Program-made: the position numbers and the translations under genes
Shown here: positions 1-12,240 of the stretch, in pieces
How the letters are laid out: every line of letters begins with the position of its first letter
Numbering within the stretch: the first letter of the stretch is position 1
Notes under the pieces: model-generated
What the model was told of the DNA's origin: nothing
Database searches by the model: none
The model's input: the letters and a program-made list of their open reading frames with translations, nothing else
Source: Patiria miniata
Taxonomy: Eukaryota; Echinodermata; Asteroidea; Valvatida; Asterinidae
Direction of reading: 5' to 3'
Assembly (NCBI RefSeq): GCF_015706575.1
Contig: NW_024037064.1
Coordinates: 9,525,606-9,589,605 of the forward strand
Length of the DNA: 64,000 nucleotides

Positions 1-830
1 ATTACAGGCCCGGTGTAATAGTACAGGGTACTTTATTGCAGTTTTCATTTCAGCGATCAAACATCTCAGTCAGTTGATGTGTACCGACAATCTATAACTG
101 GCCTTAATGAGTGCTTTCCAGTATAGTATATTTACTCCATCTTGCACTTTTTTCATTAAACTAATTTGGTCGTGGCGAGGGATCACCTCATTGTCTTTGT
201 TCAACATTAACTATTGACCCATTTGTGCTCACTCAGTCTGTATTTTACTAAAAACATCATGTGCACAGGCGTCAAGCGCACTCGAAATTGGAGACCCGTG
301 GTCACATGATACATAAACAAAGTCACCTCAAAGAAGTAAGAGCACACAAGCACCCTTGAAGGTGCATTTCGTTTGGGTATGAGCAAATTATCAAGCTTGA
401 AAAAGAGACTCGAAAGGTTAGCAATAATTATGTGGTCACCGTAAAACAGGGTGGTAAAAAAACCCGGAATGGCACATAATTACTACCCTGAGACTCACAA
501 CACATATGCCAATGCATGGAGAATCCTTTCAGAAGAAAAATAAAACCAAGATCGCCAGAGTCAATCCAGCAGTTTTTGCTCTCTATTTTGTGAAGCAAGG
601 TGGAGGCATTTTGGTCCCAAGGAATTACTAAATCGCGCCCGGGAATTCGACTTACATTGTAATTGATAGAGGGATTGTTAGGTAATAATACCCACATGAA
701 AGAGGTGTGCTTCACAAAATAGGCTCTGCAATAAAACCTGCCAAAGACGACCATGGATCCTATTGTGGAAGTATACAGTTGGATGATGGTATTTCAAAGT
801 AGCTGAAATCAATCATAATTGCCATCTCTC
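1..830. other. Intron or 3' sequence of the Ig gene with a folded repeat at about 470-745
   Basis: No convincing exon is seen. The stretch 474-605 resembles 23840-23945 on the same strand, and the minus strand of 665-735 resembles 23940-24000. Two inverted pieces sharing CTATTTTGTGAAGCA lie at about 577-606 and 703-735. A 108-codon open frame here on the minus strand coincides with this repeat and has no recognisable domain, so it is not called as a gene. Confidence 0.5.
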
Positions 831-844
831 TTACAATAACTTAC

Positions 845-3800
845 CTCTCTCTACAACCAGCGACACAGCGACAGTCACCTCCTGCTCCATATCGCGAGTT
901 TTAGCAACGCAGACTAGCTTCTTATAGTCCATGTAATTTTCCACCTGAAATTCGAACATTCCCTCCGTGTCGTATAAACCCTCGGAGATTTCGGTCTCCA
1001 CTCCGTCACTACTGTACGGGTCCTCGGCCAGGATCCACGATATATCCGCCGCAGGTCTGGTTCCCGTCGCCCAGCATGTGACTGACTCGCGTTTGTCTTC
1101 CTGTACGGGCATGACGCCCCCCGATTGGTATACTTTCCCGCGACGACCTATGGTGATTTTTTTAGCATCTACGGGAACTGTAGAGGTAATGTACATCCAT
1201 CATTATGACATAAAAAAGTACAAGAAAAAAATAAACAAAACTCTCCTGCCGTGTCATTGACTGTGACACAAGTTTTGGCACAGCTCCAACTACATACCAC
1301 TGCACCATGCAACATGCTAACCAACGTCAGGTTACAATGGACAATGCACGTGACTTCATCCAATTAACGCATCCTTTGCCCCGGGACTGATGTACAAAGT
1401 TACCCTAACTCCCAATAGGGGTGTGCAAAATCGTATTGAAATTTGAGGATTCGGGACTGTTAGGCTGTATCAGTTTGCGCGCGTGACCCGTTCCGTTGCA
1501 TGCGCGTGCCCTTTTCCCAAGGTCGTGGGAAAATCTTGTGCAAATAGTCAACGAGCCTGTCGCCATCATAGTTATGTCAAAATCAACACGTCCAGGCATG
1601 CTGCTCACCATTAACGTTCAGATTGAAGCCTACTTCCGCTCCTCCGTCCACGTAGTTGTGATTGGATGCATTGCAGGAGAGCTTCATTCTGTGATCGGCC
1701 AGTTTGGGCATCAGGGTGTGTTCGCTGGTACTAGTCTGCAATCCAGGCTGCTTACAGTTTGTGTCGGTGCCCGGCCCGCTGGAGACCTCGCTCTGGCCAA
1801 TGGACCACTTGAACTTGGCTGCCGGCCGGATGCAGGTCAGGGTTTTACAGTGGAACTGGACAGCCGATCCCGCCACAACAGTCACGTTGATGTCATCGTC
1901 ATTGTTATACCTGGACACGCACTGGCTGGTGCCGCTGGAATCTTCGCGACACAGCTGCAGTCCGTCAATTGGAACTGTAATCCACAAAATCCAAATATAA
2001 TGAGAACGCCTCACAATACTGTGTGCCAAGGGGATGTCATGGAGAAAGGGAGACACTTTGAACCAAACGGCATTCCTTTTTCAACATTTGGTCGGTACAC
2101 ATATAAAACAGTTTGTACATTTATTCCAACTTCGATTTGCCCACGATTTTAGCCATGTTTTGTTTTCTCCGAGTCAAACGTTTAGAAAGGCACTGAAATT
2201 TAGGTCATTCAATACGAGTATACGTGCAGCTACTAGTGCGCACGAAACTATCTTCCCTGGATAAACAAATCTTCCAACTGTAAATGTAGAGGAAAGAAAA
2301 TCGTTACCAATTTCATTTGAATACTGTTTGTCCTGCCTTTTATACATATGTGTATACAATTTTAAAGAATTAACTACTCCATTTTAATTGTTGTTATTAA
2401 AGGGGCACTAGGTCATCAAATCCCCGAAATTTTATGTTTTTGATTGTTCACTAATCCTATTTCAAACATGTGGTTGAAAGGAAACCAACCTAATGTCTTA
2501 CCGTTCCAGAGAAAAGACGGAAAAAAACCCGGTTGATTACATCGGCCACGACGAAGTACGAATACGTTTTTGTGTCGTTCTTATACAGTGTAAGATATAC
2601 ACGTTGTGTGTCTCAGGAACAGCGGTGACCAATCACCAATGCAAAAAAAATGTGTTTTTCTTCAACGTCAGCAAAAGGCGAAAACTTTACGCGTACGAAT
2701 GAAATCACAACTAGCATCCAAACGGCTCGAATGAGGTCGCAAAAGTGGACCCCGAAATTCGTTCTCGCACGCATATACTCTGACCGTCTTCAGGAGAGTG
2801 CCTAAACTCTAAGAAAGTGAATACTTAAGTAGTGAAGTCAATAAAAACATACACGCATAACATTTATTTTTGATTGGATCAAGCACAGCAATTTCGAACT
2901 TAGACGTATGCCAATATTGACTGTGCGATGCATTGAATGCACTGGATGCCCCAAAATCTAGTGACTGTGTAGTGATAACCGTGAATTATTCAGTCAATAT
3001 GGAGCGATCAGTGATTGGAATATAAACATGAAGGCAAAGTTTCAGTATCCTATTCCTCCTTTGAGAAATATCATGGAGCCGTTAACTAAAACATATTAAG
3101 CAATTTGATGAGCTAAGCAATAAGCTCACAAATGCTGGTCCCAATCAGTTTTAATTGCAGGATATGTTGGTCTAAGCAACATTTTCGACGAATTCCAAAT
3201 TTGGCACTGAAATCAAGAACCTCGCCCGGTGCTGTTTTTATTGAGAGGACCCCAAACCGCAAATAAACTACATTTAATATTTTGAACAAAATGTGTGGCA
3301 CCAAAAATAATAATCATTATAGAAAGCCATTTTTTATCAGTTACTTTTAGATTAAAAAATACTGAAATTGCTCAATCCGTTCAAAGAATATTACCATTTA
3401 AACACAATGACCCTAAAACCTCTCTGGTCAAAAAAATAAATGAGATTTCAAGAATCATTGTCACAACTGTGTTCAAACATAACCAAAGATAAAACCACAG
3501 TTTATAGGTTAAAAATATTCAACAAAGTCCTTTTGAAGACCTGTTTTTTAAAAAGTGGATTTTATAAGTCATATTGTTTGCCAATCCAGGATAATGTGTA
3601 CTACAGTTGTTGGCACTTGTTGAACCAAGTTTTCTTTTGTGTCATTTTCTGTGTTGTTCCAAACAGTCAGAATACACAATAAACTACTTTTTTTACGTTT
3701 GCGTTTAAATTGCGTTTAAATTGGTCATTGCGTTTAAATTGTGATATTTGAACGGATTGAGCCATTTCAATAATTTTTTATCTAAAGGTAGCTTATGAAA

Positions 3801-5879
3801 TTGGCTTTCCAACCTTTATTATTTTTGGTGCTACATTTTTTTGGGGTTCAATATGAAATCTATTTCTGGGGGTTTGGGTTCCGCTTTTTTGACCCACCCT
3901 GTACAAAGTATAGGACGGCAATTCATACAATGGATTACCGATTTGAAATTTCTCTATCATCCACGGAGTACCAGTAACGCTTTGCATACTTTATATTTTG
4001 GGTTCTTACCTTTTGGGGGGTCTTGCGATTTTCTTGTTGCTAATCGATTCAATAAAATTAGCCCCTGCTTACCGATAATTTCTGGCTGCACGCATGCGCT
4101 CTCCTGATCAGGATAATTATCCCCCTGCAGTAGGAAGTAACCACTGAAACAGTAAGGAACCTCGTCCCCAGTGACGACGTTGTCGATCGATAGTGAGCCG
4201 TCCGAGGTGTCCAGAATGAAACGACCATCCTGGTAGCCCGAATGGTAATTCACACCATAATCGTATGTATATGAAAGAATCTGATCTCCATGTGTGGTGT
4301 ACTTAAACCACTCCAGACTGGTGATTCTTGACAGATTGGCGTCAGGCGGGGACTTGATACGAAGGCTCAGGATGCAGCTGTCACCAACCGAGACCTCACA
4401 GGGAATGGCTTCAACTTCACAGCTCTGCTGACAGATTGCTTTACACATGCAGATACAGAATGGACAAGAACATTAGAATGGTGATGCTAAAACGAACACT
4501 TTCCAATGCCTTAGCGTGGCTCGCAACATAAAAGTCGCTAAATTTTGACTGGCAGGTTGAGCCAATGGATCATCCCTGTCCGATTTGCAATGGTGTCGAG
4601 TCCCCCTTTTATTCTTAACATTTTAACGGCCAAGTCATATTTAGTATTTTTCGCTATGGTCATCCTTTACCCATCCCCTCCACTCGACGACAAAAACTGT
4701 ATATGCACCATGCACGGCGACACTTACTGTCATCTGCGCTGCGCACGCTTAACCGCTGCGATGCAGAATGGAGTGCAGTGTGGAAATTAAGTGGAAACAT
4801 AGAAAATAGATTGTAGTATACGATATAAAAACAACATTTGGCGTAAATGATTACAAGAATATACAATCCCAATATCAATCTCATATTTGCATTCAATGTT
4901 TGTTTCAAAAGCACGAGTGTTTAGAGTTCTCCTGACGGTTTAGACACTATATTCTGATCTTGCACGGTACCCAAGATGTTTAATGTTTTGTTAAAATAAT
5001 TTTGACGAGTAAGATATTCATTTCCCTATTACATGGCGCTATACGACACCTCGTTTCATTGACTTAACATCTTATATTTAGCAACACAGTAAACATATTC
5101 CAAATATATAGGATTGAAAGAATGTTCACCTTTAGCAATATGCTCATTTAACAACATTCATAGCCTTTAATTTGAATAGGTAAACTCATTTTATGTCATT
5201 GCGATCGACTGTCACAGTCAAATAAAAGTCAACACTCAAAACAGTGTGGCCTTAGTTGTCATCTGCCATGCCACGTTGGTAACAATTTACTAGACTGCCC
5301 AGTGCTGTTTTGACTCAGTTTCAAAAACAGAAATTAGGTTTGCGTGTTCGTTTTCATTTGTTAGAGTTTGTTCCCCTGAGAAGAATACAAAAATACTTTA
5401 AAAATGCAGTCCTGAATTTAAAGTATTTATTCCCCAAAACTTTAAATGGAATTGTAGTTTTCTTGGAAGTGAAACAATTGTTAACGTTTGCTGAGGGAGT
5501 GCAATTTTGCCTCACATTATTGAATCAATGATTATCTTGATCCCCATCGTGAATATGAATAAAGGATGTACATGTAGGCCCTTTCTGTTCAACGTGTTTT
5601 TCCACAGGGAAGGAGCACGCGTTACGCGCGAAACTGATAATGTAATAACGATATGCGGCTCTTCGTGATAACGAATCTCACTTGACCTACTTTTACGCCA
5701 ATACTGTACCTCCCCGATTAAAGCGAGTTGTCTTTACTGAACAGCTTACTCTCAAATGTACCACCCAGTATTAATCAGCACCACATTCGCTCACTAGCAC
5801 TATGGGACTTTAAAAGGAATCACAAACCTTGGTGTCGTAGCAGTACAACCACGATGATCGCAGCTGCTACAGATCCCAT
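845..5879 (-). CDS. Ig-superfamily receptor or secreted protein, 5' part (signal peptide + V-set + two Ig domains), partial
   Basis: Four coding exons are predicted on the minus strand: 5828-5879 (17 codons, MGSVAAAIIVVVLLRHQ, a hydrophobic signal peptide), 4073-4414, 1609-1974 and 845-1177. All join in phase 1, as is usual for Ig-domain exons. Exon 2 is a V-set domain: Cys in CILSL, Trp in LEWFKY, and a D..YCFSG F-strand. Exons 3 and 4 both open with VP(V/I)D and carry Cys...W...Cys Ig cores (FHCK / FKWSI / LSCNAS; VTCWA / ISWIL / LVCVA). Donors read GTTTGT, GTAAGC, GTGAGC and GTAAGT. Exon 2 has an alternative donor at 4010 that would add 21 residues. The last exon ends in a good donor, so the gene continues past the left edge and no membrane segment is visible. 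The family member cannot be named. The role is probably cell-surface recognition or adhesion. The acceptor at 4415 (GAAG) is the least certain join. Confidence 0.72.
2398..2785 (+). repeat. Non-autonomous DNA element, right end lost (copy 1 of a pair)
   Basis: This copy begins AGGGGCACTAGGTC and is closely similar over nearly 400 bases to 48087-48605. The shared blocks include CAAACATGTGGTTGAAAGGA and TCACAACTAGCATCCAAACG. The second copy ends with the inverse of the same terminus, which shows that the element has terminal inverted repeats. This copy ends near 2785 without that terminus. It lies in an intron of the Ig gene. Confidence 0.7.
3232..3901. mobile_element. Palindromic MITE, TA-flanked, CAGGGTGGGTC terminus
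   Basis: The right end reads GACCCACCCTG followed by TA. Arms of about 125-150 bases at 3245-3400 and 3730-3890 are inverted copies, both holding the blocks for CACCAAAAATAATA and GCTCAATCCGTTCAAA. The left terminus is worn. It contains no transposase frame. Terminus and TA flank suit the Tc1/mariner group. It lies in the intron between Ig exons 2 and 3. Confidence 0.75.
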
Positions 5880-7588
5880 GTTGGTGCATTCAACAGTCGA
5901 CGCACAAGTGGCTCATCTACAGCGATGCCAACCTCGGAGAGTCGCAAAGTCAATCTGGCGCTCTCTTCCCACAGGCCGCTGTCTTAACGGCCGCTGCACG
6001 CCCACGGAAATTGAAAGATTCCAAGACGCATTACCCTTTCTACTTCAAACAAAGCAATCAATCCAATACCAACCCGTCATACATCAACCAAATTAAATAG
6101 GGATAGGATCAGTGTAGGGAAATCACAGGAAGTGACTGTGATTGATCACGTAGATCTGCATCCGTTTTATGTCTTTTACTCGGTAAATTACAGGCCTGTT
6201 CATCACTGAAGGCAACATTCTAATTATTATGTCTCAATCTATTTCGTGCTCTGCCCCACGAGTTAATATAAGTGTGTACTTAAAGGACACTTGTAGGCAG
6301 ACGCAAGAATCGTATGAGGGAGAGACGGACCGTGATGACGTTTTGTCCCTTTATTACAGACCCTTTGCATGTCAGCTATCTTAGCGATGCAGTCCTTCGC
6401 TCGAGAGGTTTGCGTGTTACGAATAGTTTCAAAAATTAATTATTTTCATTTTAGGACTGGGTATTATACATTGGCTTGTTGGGTTGTTTGCTGTTTGGTG
6501 GTTATTTTTCTTCCTTTTTAGTCATTGGAACTATCTGAATAGCAATGGGATCTGAAAAGCAGCGGTGGCCTTAACGATTTCAGGAAAGACGCGGCCTACT
6601 CTGAATGTCTGTAAAATACACACTGCTACATACATGTACATGAGATCCATTGCAAAAAAGTAGGTTTTGTTTACAAAATTTTACTTTGTTTTTTTTTTCA
6701 TAGGTCAACTGGACATTGTTGATTTTCATATGGGACAATACCTTCAGCTGGCAATTTTCAAGTTTGAAGTCTGGACAAAAATAAAATTGTAAGTACACAT
6801 ATAATTCTACATTTATACCTATTTTATTCATTGATTTACATCTGTTTCTCATATCAATTCTTAACTGCCTACTTTTAAATTGTATTTTAGTACTTTTATA
6901 AACAAACTACTGACGAAAATTTCAAACACTGCGTGACTTGACGCATTTTTAGAAATGGCCTTCTTGTTTTGTTTTCTTCAATATAATAGCATGCCAGAAA
7001 AAAACGAGTTTATAGGCATTTCTATTTTTAGTTCAAGTAAGCTTTTCAACAGTAATTTCGTCGGTTAATTTGTAGGTAGCTACAAATAATCTACCTTACC
7101 TTTGAGTGAAAAAAATTGTTCACTGAGCAACGAGGTTCATGTAGTTAATGATTTAATTTTGCAATGTGTCCTTAAATGACAACACAGCAACTGAAATTCG
7201 TCAAATACAAAGCCTTTCTCGGATGCAGCAGATGACATAAGTAAAGTAATAGAAAATAAAAAAAGTAAAGAATGGGTAATCCCGAAAAGAATGTTTGTTT
7301 TCGTAAGTTTACACAGATCTCCGTATCTATTACAAATAGACTACGTATCTATTACAAATAGATACGAAGTATAATTAGATGAACTACGCGAAATGTATTT
7401 CGAGTTGCTAGAAATGCGAAATGCTCTAATTTGTAAAATATAACATCACTAGCTCTTAACCTCTATGTAATCTTTTCAATGTTATCAGCATAGTACTCGG
7501 TCTTGAAATGGTTTTTGTTTTCACAAATATAGACCTGATCGCGTACTTCCACCATTTCGCACTCCAACATTTATGTGGCATTTCTTTA
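5880..7588. other. Upstream region of the Ig gene; no gene seen
   Basis: This is AT-rich sequence upstream of the minus-strand signal-peptide exon. It should hold the promoter and any 5' untranslated exon, but no motif stands out. A short repeat of CGTATCTATTACAAATAGA occurs twice at about 7321-7370, the second copy running into an inverted partner. Open frames here are short and carry no domain. Confidence 0.5.
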
Positions 7589-7827
7589 CAGGGTGCCCCC
7601 CCCCCAAAAAAAATGCCCACTCTCCTTTTTTTACAAATTCAAGCAAACCTGAATGCATAAATTTTCTTATCATGTATGGTAAGAATGCTATGTGTTTTGG
7701 TTGTTATCTACCAAAAAAATTGGATCATACTATCAATCCATAAGGGACAGAAATGCTTAAATATGAACTTGCCTCCATTTGCCAACTGCGCTGGGGATTC
7801 AAATCACCAATTTTTTTGGACACCCTG
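7589..7827. mobile_element. Short MITE with CAGGGTG...CACCCTG ends and TA flanks
   Basis: The left end is CAGGGTGCCCC and the right end is GGACACCCTG. TA lies directly outside each end (7587-7588, 7828-7829). The 239-base body has no coding capacity. The ends match those at 3901 and 8040, so it belongs to the same superfamily of TA-inserting elements. Confidence 0.7.
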
Positions 7828-8039
7828 TAGTACGATGCTCTTCACATTCATTCCTCTCTCATACCGTACTTTTGTTTTTCGCTTAAGTAGATTTAATCGA
7901 ATAAGATCCCACAGTTGAAAGGAATTCAGACTGGACGTGGGAACAAACTACAGTTGCTGTCGTAAAGTCCATTGATAAGCAATTCAAACTATTACCAGTA
8001 ATAATCTTATGCCGTATTTTGAGCTAAAACACATGTATA

Positions 8040-8662
8040 CAGGGTGAGTTAAAAAAAAAAGGAAACCCAAATGGTGCCCCCTATTTAAAAAACAAAATAT
8101 GTATTACATGTAGCGCGTTCATCATCTATAATTTAAAAGCCCAATTAATTAGTTTCTTTAAGTAAAAGAATACATCATATCATATTGCTCGGGTACTCTT
8201 CAAGTTATGGACTTTAAATCACAAACACAGTTTTATAGTTTTGTCCACGGATCACAGTAAAGGTAAGTGATATTTCAGCGAAACGTAAACAGTTTCACAT
8301 ATCAAAAATGTAACCTTTATTTAAACACCCTCTGCTTCCAATGCTAAAACAACATGCTTTATTGTCAAGAGTTTATAGTATTCCCCTGCCTTCCACCTGG
8401 CTACCCAGAGACTTAAGTGATTATTCTGAAATGGTTTCCATTATACTACAAGGTTTCGTTTTACTGAAATATCGCGTACCTTAAATATTATCCGTGGACA
8501 AAATTTTAAAAGTGTGATTGTGTTCAAATTCCGTTACTCGAAAGGTGCATAAGTGATTTGAATAAATCTTGTGCTAAAAGAAAGCTTATTTATTTGGCTT
8601 ATTAATTGGGCTGTCAATTGCATCATGCAGAACTTCCTTACAAAATAGGGGCGCCATTTAAA
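8040..8662. mobile_element. Palindromic MITE, CAGGGTGAGTT left end, right terminus lost
   Basis: TA at 8038-8039 precedes CAGGGTGAGTT. Two arms of about 220 bases (8070-8300 and 8430-8660) are inverted copies, shown by TTTTGTCCACGGAT near 8232 and its complement near 8490, and by the GCGCCATTT/AATGGTGCCCCC blocks at the outer ends. The expected CACCCTG at the right is absent. It sits just downstream of gene A's stop. Confidence 0.72.
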
Positions 8663-8770
8663 TCTGTATGTAATCTTTGTTACATGTTTAATCAGTATTT
8701 CATGACTTTCATTGGATTGAAAATCACGACATGATTGTTGAAGATATCATGCTCGATATACAATGTACCC

Positions 8771-10890
8771 TTACACCTGGTGATATATCTTAACTGAGAA
8801 CTGGTCAGCCACTGCCAGTTGCCCATTTGATGTTAATGCAATTCCCCAGGGCGAGTGCAGAGCCTGTGCGATGCACTTGATGAAGCCACCTTGATGGTCA
8901 TAGTGGTGGATATGACCGTCATTGATACCATTGAACATTGAAACATAGAAACCTGAGTTATCGGTGTAAATGCCGTTGCATTGCTTTACCTGTTTACCAT
9001 TGATGGTTGGTTTTATGCTGCAGTTTGTAGTACCATTGTCATTAGCAACATGCACTACCTGTGATAATTCACTACTTACAAATCGATCCCTACTGTCAAC
9101 AGCTAGAAAGTAAGGTTTAATCCTGGTTCTTATGGTACGTAGGAGCTGACCATCAGAGGGACTGTGCTCAGTCAACACATTTCTCCTGACATCACCCACT
9201 ACAATGGCACCATCATTTTTGATTGCCACACTCTGGAGGTTCACAATGGGCTTACCGGCCTCATTCGGCAGTACCGTCGGAAACTCGAATGCCAGCGTGT
9301 TGTCGCTATTGAATACCTTCACATTAGATGCACGTTCCTCAACAACGACCAAGCGATTGTCGGTGCGTGTAGCTGCGATGCCGCGTGGATCTGTGGGAGT
9401 CAAGAAATAAAAACAAAAACAATGATCAATAGTCTGTTTGGATTGCAATTCATGACGGCATTTTTAGAGGTACTCGAAGCATTATGACTTTCACAAATGC
9501 GTGTATACTATAGCGATGCGATCGGCATGCCTTAAATGTTAAGAGTTGTAGCAGTATCATGTCAGTATTGATTGCTCAGTTTTTTAAACTTACATCCTTG
9601 CAATTTTATCGTGGTCTTCTGGTTGCCATCGATGCTGCTGACCACTACTCGTTTGTTGTGGTAGTCAGTCACTGCAATCTCATCAGGATGACGAGCAGCA
9701 ATGCCCCAAGCCACATTGAACTCTTTTGGGCCGCGTCCCTTTCTACCAAACTCACGACACAATTCCCACTTGCCTCCTACCACCAGCCTACCCAGATTTA
9801 TGTCGCCAACCACCTCATTCTTTTCAAATGTCAGAAACACAAGCCTGTCGTCAACTCTGGGAGTTTTCTGCCCGGCTAATATTTTCAAGCCTTTGCTGAT
9901 TGTGGGTTGAAGTGAGAGGAAGTCACTACCCGATGCAGTCCCTGCCACCTCTCTGGCTGTGTCTAAGGAGTACCGAATTCGCTCCTCCGCCAAGCCCATA
10001 GTTTTCTCACATTCGTCCAGTTTTTGTTCACGATCTGTTTGGATATTTTGGATGGCGTCGAGGATGCGATTTTCTTGAGCCGTTACCTCTGCTCGTATCT
10101 CATCTGCTCTGTCTTTCACTTCTGTCGTGATTCTCCTAGCTGTGACACCCAAATGTTCTTTCATTCTTGAGACATTCTCCCGTGCTTTCTGGAGTTCCAT
10201 CATACTGTTTTCAAGTGGAGTAAACAGTTCAGCAAATGACTGCTTGAAAACGGATGTGGCCTCATCTGTCTCAACATATGAGTGTTCTGGTTTGCAATGG
10301 TTTACGACAGCACAATCTCGGCAGATCAGCATTTTACAAGTGGTACAAAAGAACCGTGCCACTTCCCCCTCATGGGTCGGACATTTCGGGTGTTGTCTCT
10401 TATGGTTCTTCACCAGTGTAACTTTCCCCTCACGAATGTCATCCAATGGAGCAACCTGGTGGTTTGATGAGGAAGCGAACCGAAGATGTATTTTACTGCA
10501 GACTGAGCACGAATTCTGACCACAGTCCAGACATCGCTGCGTTGCCTCCTTGCCCCCTTCACAAATATCACACAGAAGACCAATATCAGCCGATCCCACT
10601 ATCTTTTCCTGAAGTGCAAGCTCCTCAACCAGACCAATCAGATGAAAGTTGGTTTGCAGACCCTGCACTCCCGCCTCTAGAAGTTTCGTCTCCTGTAGGC
10701 ACACAGGGCAAGAAAATGTTGTAGAACCCTGATGCTTCGTGCTGTAGTATTTCAGCAGACAGTGCCCACAGAAGCTATGCAGGCATTCTAATATCTTGGG
10801 CTGTTGATATCTTTCGTGGCAGATGCTGCACTCAATGCGATGCCTCTTGATCTTCTCTACAGCTGTACTAACTGGTTCGCTAGTCGCCAT
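8771..10890 (-). CDS. TRIM-NHL protein (gene A): RING, B-boxes, coiled coil, NHL propeller; 638 aa
   Basis: There are two coding exons on the minus strand: 9594-10890 (1297 nt) and 8771-9390 (620 nt), joined in phase 1 at GGAT|GTAAGT and CCCACAG|ATCC. The RING is C3HC4 with C21, C24, C36, H38, C41, C44, C61 and C64. B-box 1 follows at about 104-150 and B-box 2 at about 165-210 (CPTHEGE...FFCTTC...CRDC). A coiled coil (about 215-310, with AEIRAEVTAQENRI) and NHL blades (GIAARHPDEIAVTDYHNKRV onward) follow. This is the TRIM2/3/56/71-like class: a RING E3 ubiquitin ligase whose propeller binds RNA or protein targets, normally cytoplasmic. The acceptor TTCATTTAG lies 6 bases before the ATG, so the 5' leader is spliced. 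The start is the first ATG before the RING and is shared by all copies. It appears whole. The exact orthologue is not claimed. Confidence 0.9.
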
Positions 10891-10896
10891 ATCTTC

Positions 10897-12125
10897 CTAA
10901 ATGAAAATGAAATTGTTCTGATTAAATATAAAAGCCGTGTAACGTCTTCGCATACGTAGACAAATTGTCCTTCATTACAGTGATGATGATTTTCATATAT
11001 GTTCTCGTTCTTGACCCTGAGATCCGAAAAACACAATTTGTTATGAAAAACGATCTCACCCATCAAATTTGACGTTTTACACTAAATTGTATTGTAATCA
11101 AAATTGAACGAGAGTGATGCTTTAGTTTTACACTAAATTATATTACAATTAAAATAGAACGAAGTTGACTTTTTTTTGTAAATTGGACGTTATAATTCAC
11201 AATGAACTATATCTAATACTTTGTCTATAGCGGTATCGAATCAGATAAAGGAAGCGAGTTTACCACCTAGGGTTACTATTGGAGCGATGTTAAATCTAAG
11301 TAAGCCCTTGGAATGGTGATTGTTTTTGTTAAAACATTTTTGCCTCCATGTGTCACCTTTTGGGTTTTTTTGTGAAGCGCTTGCGTTAAATTCCAATTTG
11401 TTCTTCAGTTGTCCCGATGTGGTTTAATTTTAGATCAAAAATTACTCCTGTGTACTTTGTTAATACATAATAACATGCAAAAATCGCATTATGAACAGTA
11501 GAATCGGATGTTTATATCTTGCCACCCAACTCCTGTTTTATCCTTTGGGCTTCAAAACAGATAGAAACTTTCATGTAGCTAGCCTTTTAGTTTAGTATTT
11601 GCTAACTTTTTTATTCCCTTTTAAAACATCATATATCATGTCACATGAACATATCATATATATATATCTTCACCGGGTTTCATATTTTGATGTACCGTAG
11701 ACCATTAACCCTTACAATTTTTGTGGTAGACACACAGGCCAACGTGTGTGGTCTGTACAGGGAGTGTTGCTTTGTTAACTCAGGCCCAGTCGGGGTACTG
11801 AACCGAGTTTTTTGTTCATTTCGGCGTACATCGTTATGCGAATTGGCCTTCTTAGCTGAAACTCAAAGTACTTAATGATGCAGTACTATTGTTTTTCTCG
11901 AGCACCAATGCTGCTGCGTTGCCGATTGAGCTCTGACTCTAAGTCAAGAGAATATTTGTTTTACCTTTAGCATGCGAGCATCGTTTATTTTTTGTTAAGT
12001 ACAGTGATAGCGTATGCAGTGGTTATACATAATGTAGCCGTGTATAATTCCTTGGTTTTCATTGCTATTTTAAAGGCAAACATTATCCGTTAACTGACAG
12101 AAATAATTTACACAACATTTGCTTA
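10897..12125 (-). other. Probable 5' leader intron of gene A
   Basis: This is AT-rich sequence without coding signal. It aligns in blocks with the region upstream of gene B at about 20980-22890, for example the CATGCAAAAATCGC block near 11475 and 21258, and CTGTTTTATCCTTTGG versus CTTGTTTTATCCTTTGG. It is part of the duplicated flank. Confidence 0.55.
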
Positions 12126-12126
12126 C

Positions 12127-12240
12127 CTCTACGAGTTTAATGCTTCTCTTGAAACAGATTTGTGGTACATGCTGATGCAGGTGCGATCGAACATTTTCTT
12201 GAGGATTCTTCTTCCAGTTAACACGTACTTCCGGGAATAT
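12127..12240 (-). promoter_or_regulatory. Probable 5' untranslated exon and promoter edge of gene A
   Basis: On the minus strand CGTAGAG|GTAAGC gives a strong donor at 12126. It would splice to the acceptor just before gene A's ATG. The segment and its surroundings recur upstream of gene B (donor GTACGG at 22898) and, on the plus strand, at 32150-32295. An ETS-type site, CCGGAAGT on the minus strand, lies at 12227-12234 beside a CGCGCC stretch. Gene B has CCGTAAGT at the same place. The transcription start is inferred. Confidence 0.5.

Noticed and set aside
428-754. 108-codon minus-strand open frame
   Set aside because: It coincides with a folded repeat also seen at 23835-24000 and 24445-24515 and has no domain or splice support.
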